Assembly: GCA_041483455.1 (NCBI GenBank)
Contig: JBGPFS010000095.1
Span: forward strand, 1-8,664
Source: JBGPFS01 sp041483455
Lineage (GTDB): Bacteria > Chloroflexota > Limnocylindria > Limnocylindrales > CSP1-4
DNA length: 8,664 nucleotides
Reading direction: 5' to 3'
Positions 1-5,590 of this stretch are shown one piece after another. A program made the translations under genes and the position numbers. Numbering within the stretch: position 1 is the stretch's first letter; each line of letters opens with the position of its first letter. The notes below the pieces were generated by a model. That model ran no database searches and was not told where the DNA came from. It worked only from the letters and a program-made list of their open reading frames with translations.

Positions 1-430
1 CAATTACCAGGCGGACCCGAGGCCAGCAGTGGGCGTCGGCGTCCAAGTGCGGCGGGCGGCCGGAGCCTCTGATTTGGGTTCCACGCCCACTCCGAGTGGA
101 TCGTCAACGCGCTCCGTGGACCGAGCACGTCGTCGGGGCGAGAGGGTTAGCCCGACACAACGCCGCCAGTTCTGCTGATCCCAGTCACGAACGTGCCGAG
201 CTACATCCACCGGGCGACGGAGATCGTGTAGGTAGGTCGCAGAGACGCAGCGACGGGTCCCGCGCCGCATCGGATCTTCTCGTCTGTGACAGAAGGCCCG
301 GGCACGCCCATACTCCCGGTCCTCGCGCTGGGTCGGCGTCCCTGCCCTCAGGCATCCTGACGTGATATCCCGACCACGCGCCCAGTCTCCTTGGGGTCCC
401 CGGTGCGGGCCGTGAGCATCTGGAGTCGCC
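1..430. other. non-coding stretch, no supported gene
   Basis: I see no convincing gene here. The open frames on both strands lack recognisable motifs and look like GC-rich shadows. The only structure I can point to is the tRNA-end-like repeat at 98-171, described separately. A weak Shine-Dalgarno-like TGGAG at 421-425 belongs to the gene starting at 431. I could not place a convincing promoter for that gene. Confidence 0.5.
98..171 (-). repeat. tRNA-3'-end-like degenerate repeat, copy 1
   Basis: Positions 132-146 (GTCGGGGCGAGAGGG) are identical to 1456-1470, and 162-171 (GCCGCCAGTT) to 1476-1485; this copy has about 10 extra bases between the two blocks. Positions 98-119 match 1514-1535 at 19 of 22 bases. 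Read on the minus strand the core is CCCTCTCGCCCCGAC, which resembles the 3' acceptor end of a tRNA-Pro, although here the CCA has become CGA. No tRNA body is recognisable. The similarities are read directly from the sequence; the tRNA-Pro origin is inference. Confidence 0.45.
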
Positions 431-1333
431 ATGAACAGGTTCCCCCGATCCCTCGTCGTGTCCGTGTTGGCAGCCGTCGTGGTCCTGACGGCCGGTGCCC
501 TGCCGGCGCTGGCGAAGTCCAAGACCACCACGACCACCAGGACGGGCAACGACATCTCATGGCCGCAGTGCGGTAGGTCGTACCCGGTCGGACAGGCCTT
601 CGGGATCGTCGGGGTCAACCACGGACTGGCGAACAACCTGAACTCGTGCCTGGCGAGCGAGCTGTCATGGGCGGCGAAGTCCACGGGCAACGCCCTGCCG
701 ACGGGCTTCCCGAAGGCGGCGCTGTACGTGAACACCGCCGACCCGGGCTCGGTCCTCCCGGTCGTCGCCGACTGGCCGACCAGCAACACCGACCCCAACG
801 GGGTGAGCGAGTACCCGAACCTCACGAACCCGGACCCGTACGGGTCGTGTGCCGGATCGAACGACCAGGCCTGCGCCTGGCAGTACGGCTGGAACCGTGC
901 CATCCAGGACATGCTGTGGCTCATCGGGACCCCGACCTCGTCCGGCGTCTCGAACCTTCCATCGACTTACTGGTGGTGGCTCGACGTGGAGACCGGGAAC
1001 TCCTGGGAGAGCGGCAACGGCCTCGCCAACAATGTCGCCGACCTTCGGGGCATGGTCGCCGCCCTCGAGAACACGGTTGAGACAACACCTTCAGGCGTCC
1101 AGCTCTGGGGCAAGGCCGTGGGGATCTACTCCACTTCCTATCAGTGGGGCCAGATCACGAGCAGCAGCGCCGCCGGCTACAGCGACCTGGTCGGCCTCCC
1201 TGACTGGATCCCCGGAGCCCGCACGCTCTCGGGAGCCCATGCCAACTGCTCGCTCTCCGGCTTCACCACGGCCAAGCCCGCCATCACCCAGTGGTTCGGG
1301 AAGCCGTTCGACGGCGACTTCGTCTGCCCATGA
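431..1333 (+). CDS. secreted GH25-like (TIM-barrel) protein
   Basis: This 300-residue protein has a Sec signal peptide: basic MNR start, hydrophobic residues 8-24, and a likely cut after ALA at residue 28. A short Lys/Thr linker (29-38) follows. The mature part opens with GNDISWPQCG (39-48), which resembles the first strand of GH25 lysozyme-like domains (D-x-S-x-x-Q). WWWLDVETGNSW (181-192) carries a DxE pair (D185, E187) at the place of the GH25 catalytic motif. VGIYSTSYQW (230-239) and an ITQW near the end also fit this fold. Six cysteines (47, 73, 140, 148, 273, 299) could form three disulfides outside the cell. A peptidoglycan- or glycan-cleaving role is possible, but many such actinobacterial proteins are uncharacterised. 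The ATG at 431 has a weak TGGAG six bases upstream. The gene stands alone between tRNA-end-like repeats. I am sure of the gene and less sure of the activity. Confidence 0.85.
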   Translation: MNRFPRSLVVSVLAAVVVLTAGALPALAKSKTTTTTRTGNDISWPQCGRSYPVGQAFGIVGVNHGLANNLNSCLASELSWAAKSTGNALPTGFPKAALYVNTADPGSVLPVVADWPTSNTDPNGVSEYPNLTNPDPYGSCAGSNDQACAWQYGWNRAIQDMLWLIGTPTSSGVSNLPSTYWWWLDVETGNSWESGNGLANNVADLRGMVAALENTVETTPSGVQLWGKAVGIYSTSYQWGQITSSSAAGYSDLVGLPDWIPGARTLSGAHANCSLSGFTTAKPAITQWFGKPFDGDFVCP

Positions 1334-1455
1334 CGCATGGGAGAGACGCGACCGCTATGGAGCAGCTCTTCAGTCAGGGCGCTTCTCGCGGAGGCGTGGC
1401 AAACCTGAACCGAGGTCGGCCTGAGGCGTCCCGAGTCCGCGAGTCAGCTCGGATG

Positions 1456-1485
1456 GTCGGGGCGAGAGGGCTCGAGCCGCCAGTT
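1456..1485 (-). repeat. tRNA-Pro-like 3' end fragment, copy 2
   Basis: On the minus strand this reads AACTGGCGGCTCGAGCCC followed by TCTCGCCCCGACCA (the last base of CCA is at 1455/1454). It is like a T-arm with a CTCGAGC loop, the acceptor strand CGCCCCG, discriminator A and CCA. This is what a tRNA-Pro 3' end looks like. Four of the five T-stem pairs form. No matching CGGGGCG 5' acceptor strand or credible anticodon arm lies upstream, so it is a fragment and not a tRNA gene. It shares 15-bp and 10-bp perfect blocks with copy 1 at 132-171. Confidence 0.5.
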
Positions 1486-1513
1486 CCCACACCGTGGATC
1501 GTGGTGGCCGGCT

Positions 1514-1563
1514 GGATCGTCGAAGCGCTCCATGGTGCCGCGTAAGTGGTCGGGGAGAGAGAA
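1514..1563 (-). repeat. tRNA-3'-end-like degenerate repeat, copy 3
   Basis: Positions 1514-1535 match 98-119 at 19 of 22 bases. After a 13-base gap (12 in copy 1), 1549-1563 (GTCGGGGAGAGAGAA) matches 132-146 at 12 of 15 bases. The colinearity over about 50 bases means copies 1 and 3 share both the tRNA-like end and its flank. On the minus strand it ends TCTCCCCGACCA, again acceptor-plus-CCA-like. It is a diverged repeat of unknown origin, probably an old tRNA-end or attachment-site remnant. Confidence 0.4.
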
Positions 1564-1596
1564 CCTCGGGGGGCCGACGTGATAGGCGAGGTTCTC
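1559..1596. other. 10-bp perfect inverted repeat upstream of the cyclase gene
   Basis: GAGAACCTCG at 1559-1568 is the exact reverse complement of CGAGGTTCTC at 1587-1596, with an 18-base loop. It lies 44 bases before the start codon at 1641 and overlaps the end of repeat copy 3. No T-tract follows on the plus strand, so it is a poor intrinsic terminator. It could be an operator or a leader hairpin of the cyclase mRNA. Confidence 0.4.
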
Positions 1597-1640
1597 GTCG
1601 ACCCTTGACGCCTCATGGCCCGGCTGCGAAGGTTCCGCGC

Positions 1641-2963
1641 ATGCCCGCCATCCGGTTCGCGAGGAGCGGCGACGTCTCGATCGCGTACCACGTCGTCGGC
1701 GCCGGTCCGATCGATCTCGTCTACGCACAGGGTGCATACACCCACCTCGAGGTCGAATGGGACCTGCCCGCGTTCCGAACCTACTGCGAGCGGCTCGGCG
1801 AGTTCACGCGCTTGATCCTTTTCGACAAGCGGGGTCTGGGGATGTCAGATCGCGTCCCGGGCGCGACGACCCTCGAGACGCGGATGGACGACATCCGCGC
1901 GGTCATGGACGCGGTCGGCAGCGAGCGTGCCGCGATCATGGGCGAGTCGGAAGGCGGCCCGCTGGCCTTGCTCTTCGCCGCGGCGCACCCGGACCGCACC
2001 CGGGCGCTGATCCTTCAGGGCGCCGAGGTCCGCGAACGGGCGGACGAGGACTGGCCGTGGGGCGAGGCGACCGCGGAGGAGTTCGAAGCCTCGGTGCGCA
2101 GCCTTCCCGAGCGCTGGGGCGAGGGCCGGGCGTTCCAATACCTGGCGCCGAGCGTCGGTGACGTCCCCTGGGGCCGCCAGTGGCTGGGCCGGCTCCAGCT
2201 GAACGCGGGCACGCCCGGCTCGATCGAGGCCTTCAGCCGGATGGCATTCGACATCGACGTCCGGGCGATCGTGTCCTCCATCCACATCCCGACCCTCGTC
2301 CTCCACTCGGTCGACGACGTCGTCTGCCACGTCGAGAACGCCCGGTTCCTGGCCCGGACGATCCCTGGCGCGCGGTACGTCGAGCTACCCGGCGCGGACC
2401 ACCTTCCCTGGTTCGATGCCGACAGGGTCCTGGCCGAGATCCGCGAGTTCCTGACGGGCGAGCGCGAGCCAGCCATCCCCGAACGGTCCCTCGCCACGGT
2501 CCTGTTCACCGATGTCGTGGAGTCGACCGCGCTGGCGGCGCGCCTCGGCGACCGCCGCTGGCGGGAGTTGCTTGAAGCGCACCATGCGGCGGTCCGCCAG
2601 GAGCTTCGGCGGTATCGAGGGACCGAGATCGACACCGCCGGTGACGGGTTCCTTGCCACCTTCGACGGGCCGGCGCGCGCGATCCGCTGCGCCCAGTCGA
2701 TTCACGGTTCCGTCGCGGCGCTCGGACTTCGGATCAGAGCAGGCGTCCACACCGGGGAGGTCGAGCGCGTTGGCGAGAAGCTCGCCGGGATCGCCGTCCA
2801 CATCGGCTCCCGGGTCGCGGCCGCGGCCGGGCCTGACGAGGTGTGGGTCTCGGGCACCGTGCACGACCTCGTGGCGGGCAGCGGGCTTGCGTTCGAAGAC
2901 CGCGGGGTCCGCCCCCTCAAAGGCGTGCCCGGCGACTGGCACCTGTTCTCGGTCGTCGCCTGA
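1641..2963 (+). CDS. alpha/beta-hydrolase–class III nucleotide cyclase fusion
   Basis: This 440-residue protein has two domains. Residues 1-275 are an alpha/beta-hydrolase with nucleophile elbow GESEG (S103), likely acid D225 or D226 in HSVDD, and H254 in GADH. Residues 283-440 are a class III adenylate/guanylate cyclase homology domain. Metal aspartates are D291 (LFTDVVEST) and D335 (AGDGF); the transition-state Arg is R391 (HIGSR). By motif alignment the purine-selecting Lys before the second Asp is replaced by D331, and the usual VN-x-A-x-R Asn by H387, so cyclase activity or substrate choice may be unusual. The order resembles mycobacterial Rv1900c (LipJ). No signal peptide or membrane segment is seen, so it is likely cytoplasmic. 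I chose ATG 1641 because GAAGG lies eight bases upstream and the hydrolase fold begins there; the open frame runs back to 1494 but that extension is Arg-rich and featureless. No partner gene is adjacent. Confidence 0.9.
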   Translation: MPAIRFARSGDVSIAYHVVGAGPIDLVYAQGAYTHLEVEWDLPAFRTYCERLGEFTRLILFDKRGLGMSDRVPGATTLETRMDDIRAVMDAVGSERAAIMGESEGGPLALLFAAAHPDRTRALILQGAEVRERADEDWPWGEATAEEFEASVRSLPERWGEGRAFQYLAPSVGDVPWGRQWLGRLQLNAGTPGSIEAFSRMAFDIDVRAIVSSIHIPTLVLHSVDDVVCHVENARFLARTIPGARYVELPGADHLPWFDADRVLAEIREFLTGEREPAIPERSLATVLFTDVVESTALAARLGDRRWRELLEAHHAAVRQELRRYRGTEIDTAGDGFLATFDGPARAIRCAQSIHGSVAALGLRIRAGVHTGEVERVGEKLAGIAVHIGSRVAAAAGPDEVWVSGTVHDLVAGSGLAFEDRGVRPLKGVPGDWHLFSVVA

Positions 2964-3080
2964 CGGCCGTCGCTTCGATCGCAGCCCACGTTCGTACTCG
3001 CGCCGTTCTGCCCCGTCCGAGTCGACAGCATGCCGCTCCCGCGCCCGCGCTTCGACCCGCCGACCTGCTGGGGCAGGAAT

Positions 3081-3326
3081 CTCCAGGTGACGACGGTACG
3101 CGAACAGGATGTCGGTATCCATGAGGGAGGCCAACGTCGCTGGTTGCCCCGTCTCGCGGAGCCACCGCTCGAATCGCCTGAAGTCGTACAGGTACTTGCC
3201 CCGGGTGCTCTGCCCCCGGCGGTGCTTCTCCAGGACGGCGAGGAAGTGCTGATAGACTTCGCGGAACGGCGTACGGGGATCGAGTGGCTTGTCCATCCGA
3301 GGCTCCAGGTGTGCCTCAACTGACAT
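3081..3326 (-). pseudogene. tyrosine recombinase (phage integrase) N-terminal fragment
   Basis: From ATG at 3326, preceded by a good GAGGA eight bases upstream (3335-3339 on the plus strand), about 82 residues read as the core-binding, SAM-like domain of a tyrosine integrase. Typical pieces are FREVYQHFLAVLEKHRRGQS, a KYLYDFRRFERWLRETG helix, and DILFAYRRHLE. After residue 82 (about 3081) the similarity stops abruptly. The frame stays open but turns Arg-rich and runs antisense into the cyclase gene, so I treat the rest as chance. The catalytic domain (R-H-x-x-R...Y) is absent. The fragment lies 105 bases on the 5' side of tRNA-Gly and points away from it. It is probably a broken integrase of the island beyond the tRNA or of another element at the same site. 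Confidence 0.7.
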
Positions 3327-3430
3327 CGTCTAGGTCCTCATCGCCGTTGGCCAAAGGAACCTCGGCGGGGTCCTCTTCTCGTACATGAGAGGTTGGTCCC
3401 CTTCGCGATCGGTACCTTTGCCCGTATCGG

Positions 3431-3506
3431 GCGGGAGTAGCTCAGTCGGTAGAGCGTCAGCCTTCCAAGCTGAATGTCGCGGGTTCGAGACCCGTCTCCC
3501 GCTCCA
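3431..3506 (+). tRNA. tRNA-Gly(TCC)
   Basis: A full cloverleaf can be folded by eye. The acceptor GCGGGAG (3431-3437) pairs with CTCCCGC (3496-3502). The D stem is GCTC/GAGC. The anticodon stem TCAGC/GCTGA (3457-3461, 3469-3473) holds loop CTTCCAA with anticodon TCC at 3464-3466, which reads GGA glycine codons. The T stem GCGGG/CCCGT has a TTCGAGA loop. The discriminator is T and CCA is encoded (3504-3506). Its 3' half, 3461-3506, recurs at 6865-6910. The gene is therefore the likely integration target of the metal island that follows, and it is kept intact by the insertion. Confidence 0.95.
3461..3506 (+). repeat. putative attL: 3' half of tRNA-Gly
   Basis: This 46-base segment, from the base before the anticodon loop to the end of CCA, is repeated in direct orientation at 6865-6910 with one mismatch (T3475 against G6879). 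Similarity stops right after CCA on one side and at the anticodon stem on the other. That is the usual extent of an attachment site used by tRNA-targeting tyrosine integrases. Confidence 0.75.
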
Positions 3507-3569
3507 CGCCTCATCCCCGCTCGGGACGACAGGTAGTGGCTCTACCCGGGCGCGTGCTGGCGACCGAGG

Positions 3570-3881
3570 TCACGCTCCGAGGGCTTCCTCGATCCAGGCG
3601 GGGTCCGGGACGCCGCCCAGACCCGCGGCCGTCCGGTAGAGCCGACAGCGCGGTGTGTAGTCGCCGGGGTCCGCGAAGCCGGGCTCGATGTCGATGCCGT
3701 CGACGCGGATCGTCGGTGAGCCGGGGAAGCGTTGAGCCGCCGCGACTTCGGGTTCGGAGGCATCGATCTCCTCGATCCTCGTCCCCGGAGCGAGCCGCTC
3801 GATCGCATCGGCGAGCATCTGGCGCGCGACCGGGTGGTTCGGACAGTCCGAGAACCACAGGAGTTCGACTCGGCGGCTCAT
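3570..3881 (-). CDS. small thioredoxin-fold protein
   Basis: This 103-residue cytoplasmic protein looks like a compact thioredoxin-fold domain. The first strand VELLWFSDC leads to C13 in CPNH (residues 13-16), at the place of the CxxC motif but with only the first Cys. A helix 17-30 follows, then FPGSPTIRVDG with the likely cis-proline P56, and a second Cys, C79, in PRCRLY. It resembles the short 'DF family (seleno)protein' group, in which a CPN motif and the SPT-x-x-V-x-G strand recur; this assignment is by eye. C13 and C79 may form a disulfide or bind a thiophilic metal or metalloid. Its ATG overlaps the stop of the CDF gene by four bases (ATGA), so it is the last gene of the repressor–CDF operon and is likely induced with it. 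Its role is not known; metal chelation or thiol repair is a reasonable guess. Confidence 0.85.
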   Translation of the reverse strand: MSRRVELLWFSDCPNHPVARQMLADAIERLAPGTRIEEIDASEPEVAAAQRFPGSPTIRVDGIDIEPGFADPGDYTPRCRLYRTAAGLGGVPDPAWIEEALGA

Positions 3882-4765
3882 GCGTGACTCTTCTCCTCGA
3901 CCCGGCGCCGGTCGGCCGTTTCGAGCTGGAAGGTCGAGTGCTCGATGTCGAAGTCGTCGGACAGGCAGACGCAGAGCGCGTCGAGTGTCCTCGCCGCGTC
4001 CGCGCCCTCGGCGAGGATCACGTGGGCCGACACGACGTTCATGCCCGACGTGATCGTCCAGGCGTGGAGGTCGTGGCAGTCGATGACTCCGGGGGCGTCG
4101 AGGATGTGCCCGCGGACGTGATCCATGTCGACACCCTTCGGGGTCGCTTCGAGGAGCACGTCCGTCGCCTCCCGCAGGAGCCCGAAGGTGCGGGGCAGGA
4201 TGAGCAGGCCGATGAGCGCCGAGGCAACGGCATCGGCGGTCGTCCAGCCGGTCAGGGCGATGACGATCGCGGCCACGATGACGGCGCCCGACCCCACGAA
4301 GTCGCCCATGACTTCGAGGTAGGCCCCTCGCAGATTCAGGCTCTCGCGCTGGGCGTCGCGCAGCAGCAACAGCGACACGGCGTTGGCGGCGAGCCCGGCG
4401 AGTGCGACCGCGAGCATCAGCCCCGACGCGATCTCGGGCGGTTCGGACAGCCGTCGCCAGGCTTCGATGAGGATGAAGGCAGCCACCCCGAAGAGGAGGA
4501 AGGCGTTCGTCACGGCCGCGAGGATCTCCACGCGCAGGTAGCCGAAGGTGCGCCCGCTCGTCGGGCTCTGCCCGGCGAACCAGATCGCCAGGAGCGCCAT
4601 CCCGACGCCCGCCACGTCGGTGAGCATGTGCCCCGCATCGGCGAGGAGGGCAAGGCTGTTGGCGGCGACCCCGCCGACGACCTCGACGGCCAGGATCGCC
4701 AGGCTCAGGAGCAGGACCGCTACGAGCTTGCCGCGATGAGCCGAGGCGGCCGAGGCGTTGGCCAT
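3878..4765 (-). CDS. czcD: CzcD-type cation diffusion facilitator (Zn/Cd/Co efflux)
   Basis: This 295-residue inner-membrane antiporter has six predicted membrane segments (about 13-36, 38-64, 80-101, 113-136, 156-173, 178-190) and a cytoplasmic C-terminal domain. TM2 carries LADAGHMLTD, with H46 and D50 at the transport site. TM5 carries YLEVMGDFVGS, with E151 and D155. CzcD and ZitB usually have His where E151 stands, so the metal site is H-D/E-D. The C-terminal domain shows CHDLHAWTITSGMNVVSAHV (230-249) and DIEHSTFQLE (273-282), both standard. Family members export Zn2+, Cd2+ or Co2+ in exchange for H+. I chose ATG 4765: it shares one base with the repressor stop (TGATG), and residue 1 precedes TM1 as expected. 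The frame runs open to 5401, but that extension is antisense to the repressor. Metal choice cannot be read with certainty. Confidence 0.92.
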   Translation of the reverse strand: MANASAASAHRGKLVAVLLLSLAILAVEVVGGVAANSLALLADAGHMLTDVAGVGMALLAIWFAGQSPTSGRTFGYLRVEILAAVTNAFLLFGVAAFILIEAWRRLSEPPEIASGLMLAVALAGLAANAVSLLLLRDAQRESLNLRGAYLEVMGDFVGSGAVIVAAIVIALTGWTTADAVASALIGLLILPRTFGLLREATDVLLEATPKGVDMDHVRGHILDAPGVIDCHDLHAWTITSGMNVVSAHVILAEGADAARTLDALCVCLSDDFDIEHSTFQLETADRRRVEEKSHA

Positions 4766-5151
4766 CAGGGGACCTCGGCGACGTGCGTCGCCGCGCCCAG
4801 CACGAGGTCGCGCAGGTGGTCGTCGATGAGCCGGTAGTAGACGATCCGGCCGGCCTTGCGCCGTTCGACCGCGCCGCACTCGCGCAGGAACCGAAGCTGG
4901 TGCGACAGCGCTGAGACGCTTATGCCGAGGACGAGGGCGATGTCGCAGACGCACAGCTCGTCCTCGGCGATCGCCAGGAGGTGGACGATCTTCGCCCGTG
5001 AGGGATCGGCGAGGGTTGCGAACAACTCGGCGACCGCCCTCGCACCGTCGCTCCCGAGGGACTTGCCGAGGAGTGGCCGGATCGCATTGGGTTGGAGGCA
5101 CTCGACCGAACAGGCGTCGCCGTCGATCTCGGAGGCGAACAGTTGAGCCAC
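4765..5151 (-). CDS. cadC: CadC/SmtB-type ArsR-family metal-sensing repressor
   Basis: This 128-residue winged-helix repressor carries both metal sites of staphylococcal CadC. The Cys4 (alpha3N) site is C14 and C18 near the N-terminus (CSVEC) plus C67 and C69 in ELCVCD. The dimer-interface (alpha5) site is D110, H112, H123 and E126, with exactly the spacing of CadC D101, H103, H114 and E117. The recognition helix is ISVSALSHQLRFLRECG (77-93), followed by the wing RRKAGRIVYYRL. Cd, Pb or Bi are expected at the Cys site and Zn at the alpha5 site; metal binding releases DNA. The start is GTG at 5151; no Shine-Dalgarno precedes it, and a -10 element sits six bases upstream, so the mRNA is probably leaderless. 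It heads the operon repressor–CDF–thioredoxin-like and very likely represses itself through the palindrome at 5143-5158. Confidence 0.93.
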   Translation of the reverse strand: MAQLFASEIDGDACSVECLQPNAIRPLLGKSLGSDGARAVAELFATLADPSRAKIVHLLAIAEDELCVCDIALVLGISVSALSHQLRFLRECGAVERRKAGRIVYYRLIDDHLRDLVLGAATHVAEVP

Positions 5152-5158
5152 GGCTCAA
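5143..5158. promoter_or_regulatory. palindromic operator for the ArsR/CadC repressor
   Basis: TTGAGCC-AC-GGCTCAA is a perfect 7-2-7 inverted repeat. It covers the GTG start codon of the repressor (5149-5151) and touches the -10 element (5158-5163). ArsR-family repressors bind such short palindromes with TTGA/TCAA ends and block polymerase. No second exact copy is seen before the divergent CDF gene. Confidence 0.65.
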
Positions 5159-5163
5159 GTGTA
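5151..5163 (-). promoter_or_regulatory. -10 element giving a leaderless repressor mRNA
   Basis: On the minus strand TACACT (5163 to 5158) is followed by six bases (TGAGCC) and then the GTG start codon. A transcript starting at the usual distance from the -10 would begin at the G of GTG. I could not find a clear -35 at 16-18 bases upstream. The missing Shine-Dalgarno agrees with leaderless translation, which is common in high-GC Actinomycetota and related phyla. Confidence 0.55.
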
Positions 5164-5221
5164 CGCTGGGCGGCCGCCCCACACACGCCGTCAGCCCCGG
5201 AACGGCAGACCATCGGCTTAG

Positions 5222-5590
5222 CGGCCCGACGACACGCCCCCAGCCCCTTCGGTTTCCCGAAGCCGAAGCGTCGACGACGAGCGCCGCGCTCGCCTGAACC
5301 AGCAGCTTCGCCAGGCCTTCATCGAGGGGGCGGAGGAGGACTCGCGGCGACGGCTCGAGCGTGGGCTCACCGCAGACGAGCTGGGGCGCGTCCTGCGGCA
5401 CTACCCAGGAGACGTGCCGGAGCGGCGGGGAGGTGTAGGCGTCAGCGGCCTCGGCGCGCCGTCGAGGATGGAAGACCGACCACCCGACTTCCCCGTGGGG
5501 AGCCGCCCTGTTGGGGACAGTAGTATGACTGGGTCGATCACGCCCCGCGCCGAGGAGTGCGATCAGGCGGATGCGGACGAGGCCAGATGA
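5222..5590 (+). pseudogene. coding-like fragment without a start codon, overlapping the second CDF gene
   Basis: A frame open from the TAG at 5219-5221 to TGA at 5588-5590 gives about 122 codons. Codons around 5273-5413 look truly coding, with GC-rich third and A/T-tolerant second positions, and read as two helices: DDERRARLNQQLRQAFIEG and EDSRRRLERGLTADELGRVL, then RHYPGD. No ATG, GTG or TTG precedes that part in frame; the first usable starts are internal (the GTG of GDVP and a later ATG in RMEDRPP). The stop overlaps the CDF ATG by four bases (ATGA), the usual sign of translational coupling. I do not recognise the family. It may be a gene that lost its 5' end when the divergent repressor promoter was brought next to it, or a gene with an unusual start. 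Confidence 0.4.
5521..5526 (+). promoter_or_regulatory. possible -10 element for the second CDF gene
   Basis: TAGTAT at 5521-5526 is the only AT-rich hexamer in the GC-rich stretch before the CDF start at 5587, and it lies about 60 bases upstream. No good -35 is found 17 bases before it. It also falls inside the coding-like fragment, so it may be chance. Confidence 0.2.

Noticed and set aside
4..924. Long minus-strand open frame (306 codons) opposite the secreted protein gene
   Set aside because: No motifs; it is antisense to a gene with a signal peptide and clear domain pattern, and such mirrors are common in high-GC DNA.
1454..1535. Complete tRNA-Pro gene on the minus strand
   Set aside because: Only the 3' end is tRNA-like; no 5' CGGGGCG acceptor strand and no good anticodon arm were found.
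1494..1640. 49-residue upstream extension of the cyclase fusion
   Set aside because: Arg-rich, overlaps tRNA-like repeats and a hairpin, and ATG 1641 has a Shine-Dalgarno and the right domain start.
2962..2971. GACGGCCGTC palindrome at the cyclase stop codon as a terminator
   Set aside because: No loop and no T-tract; a 10-bp GC-rich palindrome is easily chance.
3532..3546. Terminator between tRNA-Gly and the thioredoxin-like gene
   Set aside because: GGTAG/CTACC gives only a 5-bp stem and no T-tract follows on either strand.
3536..4837. 433-codon plus-strand frame over the thioredoxin-like and CDF genes
   Set aside because: Arg/Gly/His/Asp-rich low-complexity reading antisense to two well-supported genes.
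4766..5401. 212-residue upstream extension of the CzcD-type protein
   Set aside because: It lies over the repressor gene in another frame; the TGATG junction at 4763-4767 gives the real start.
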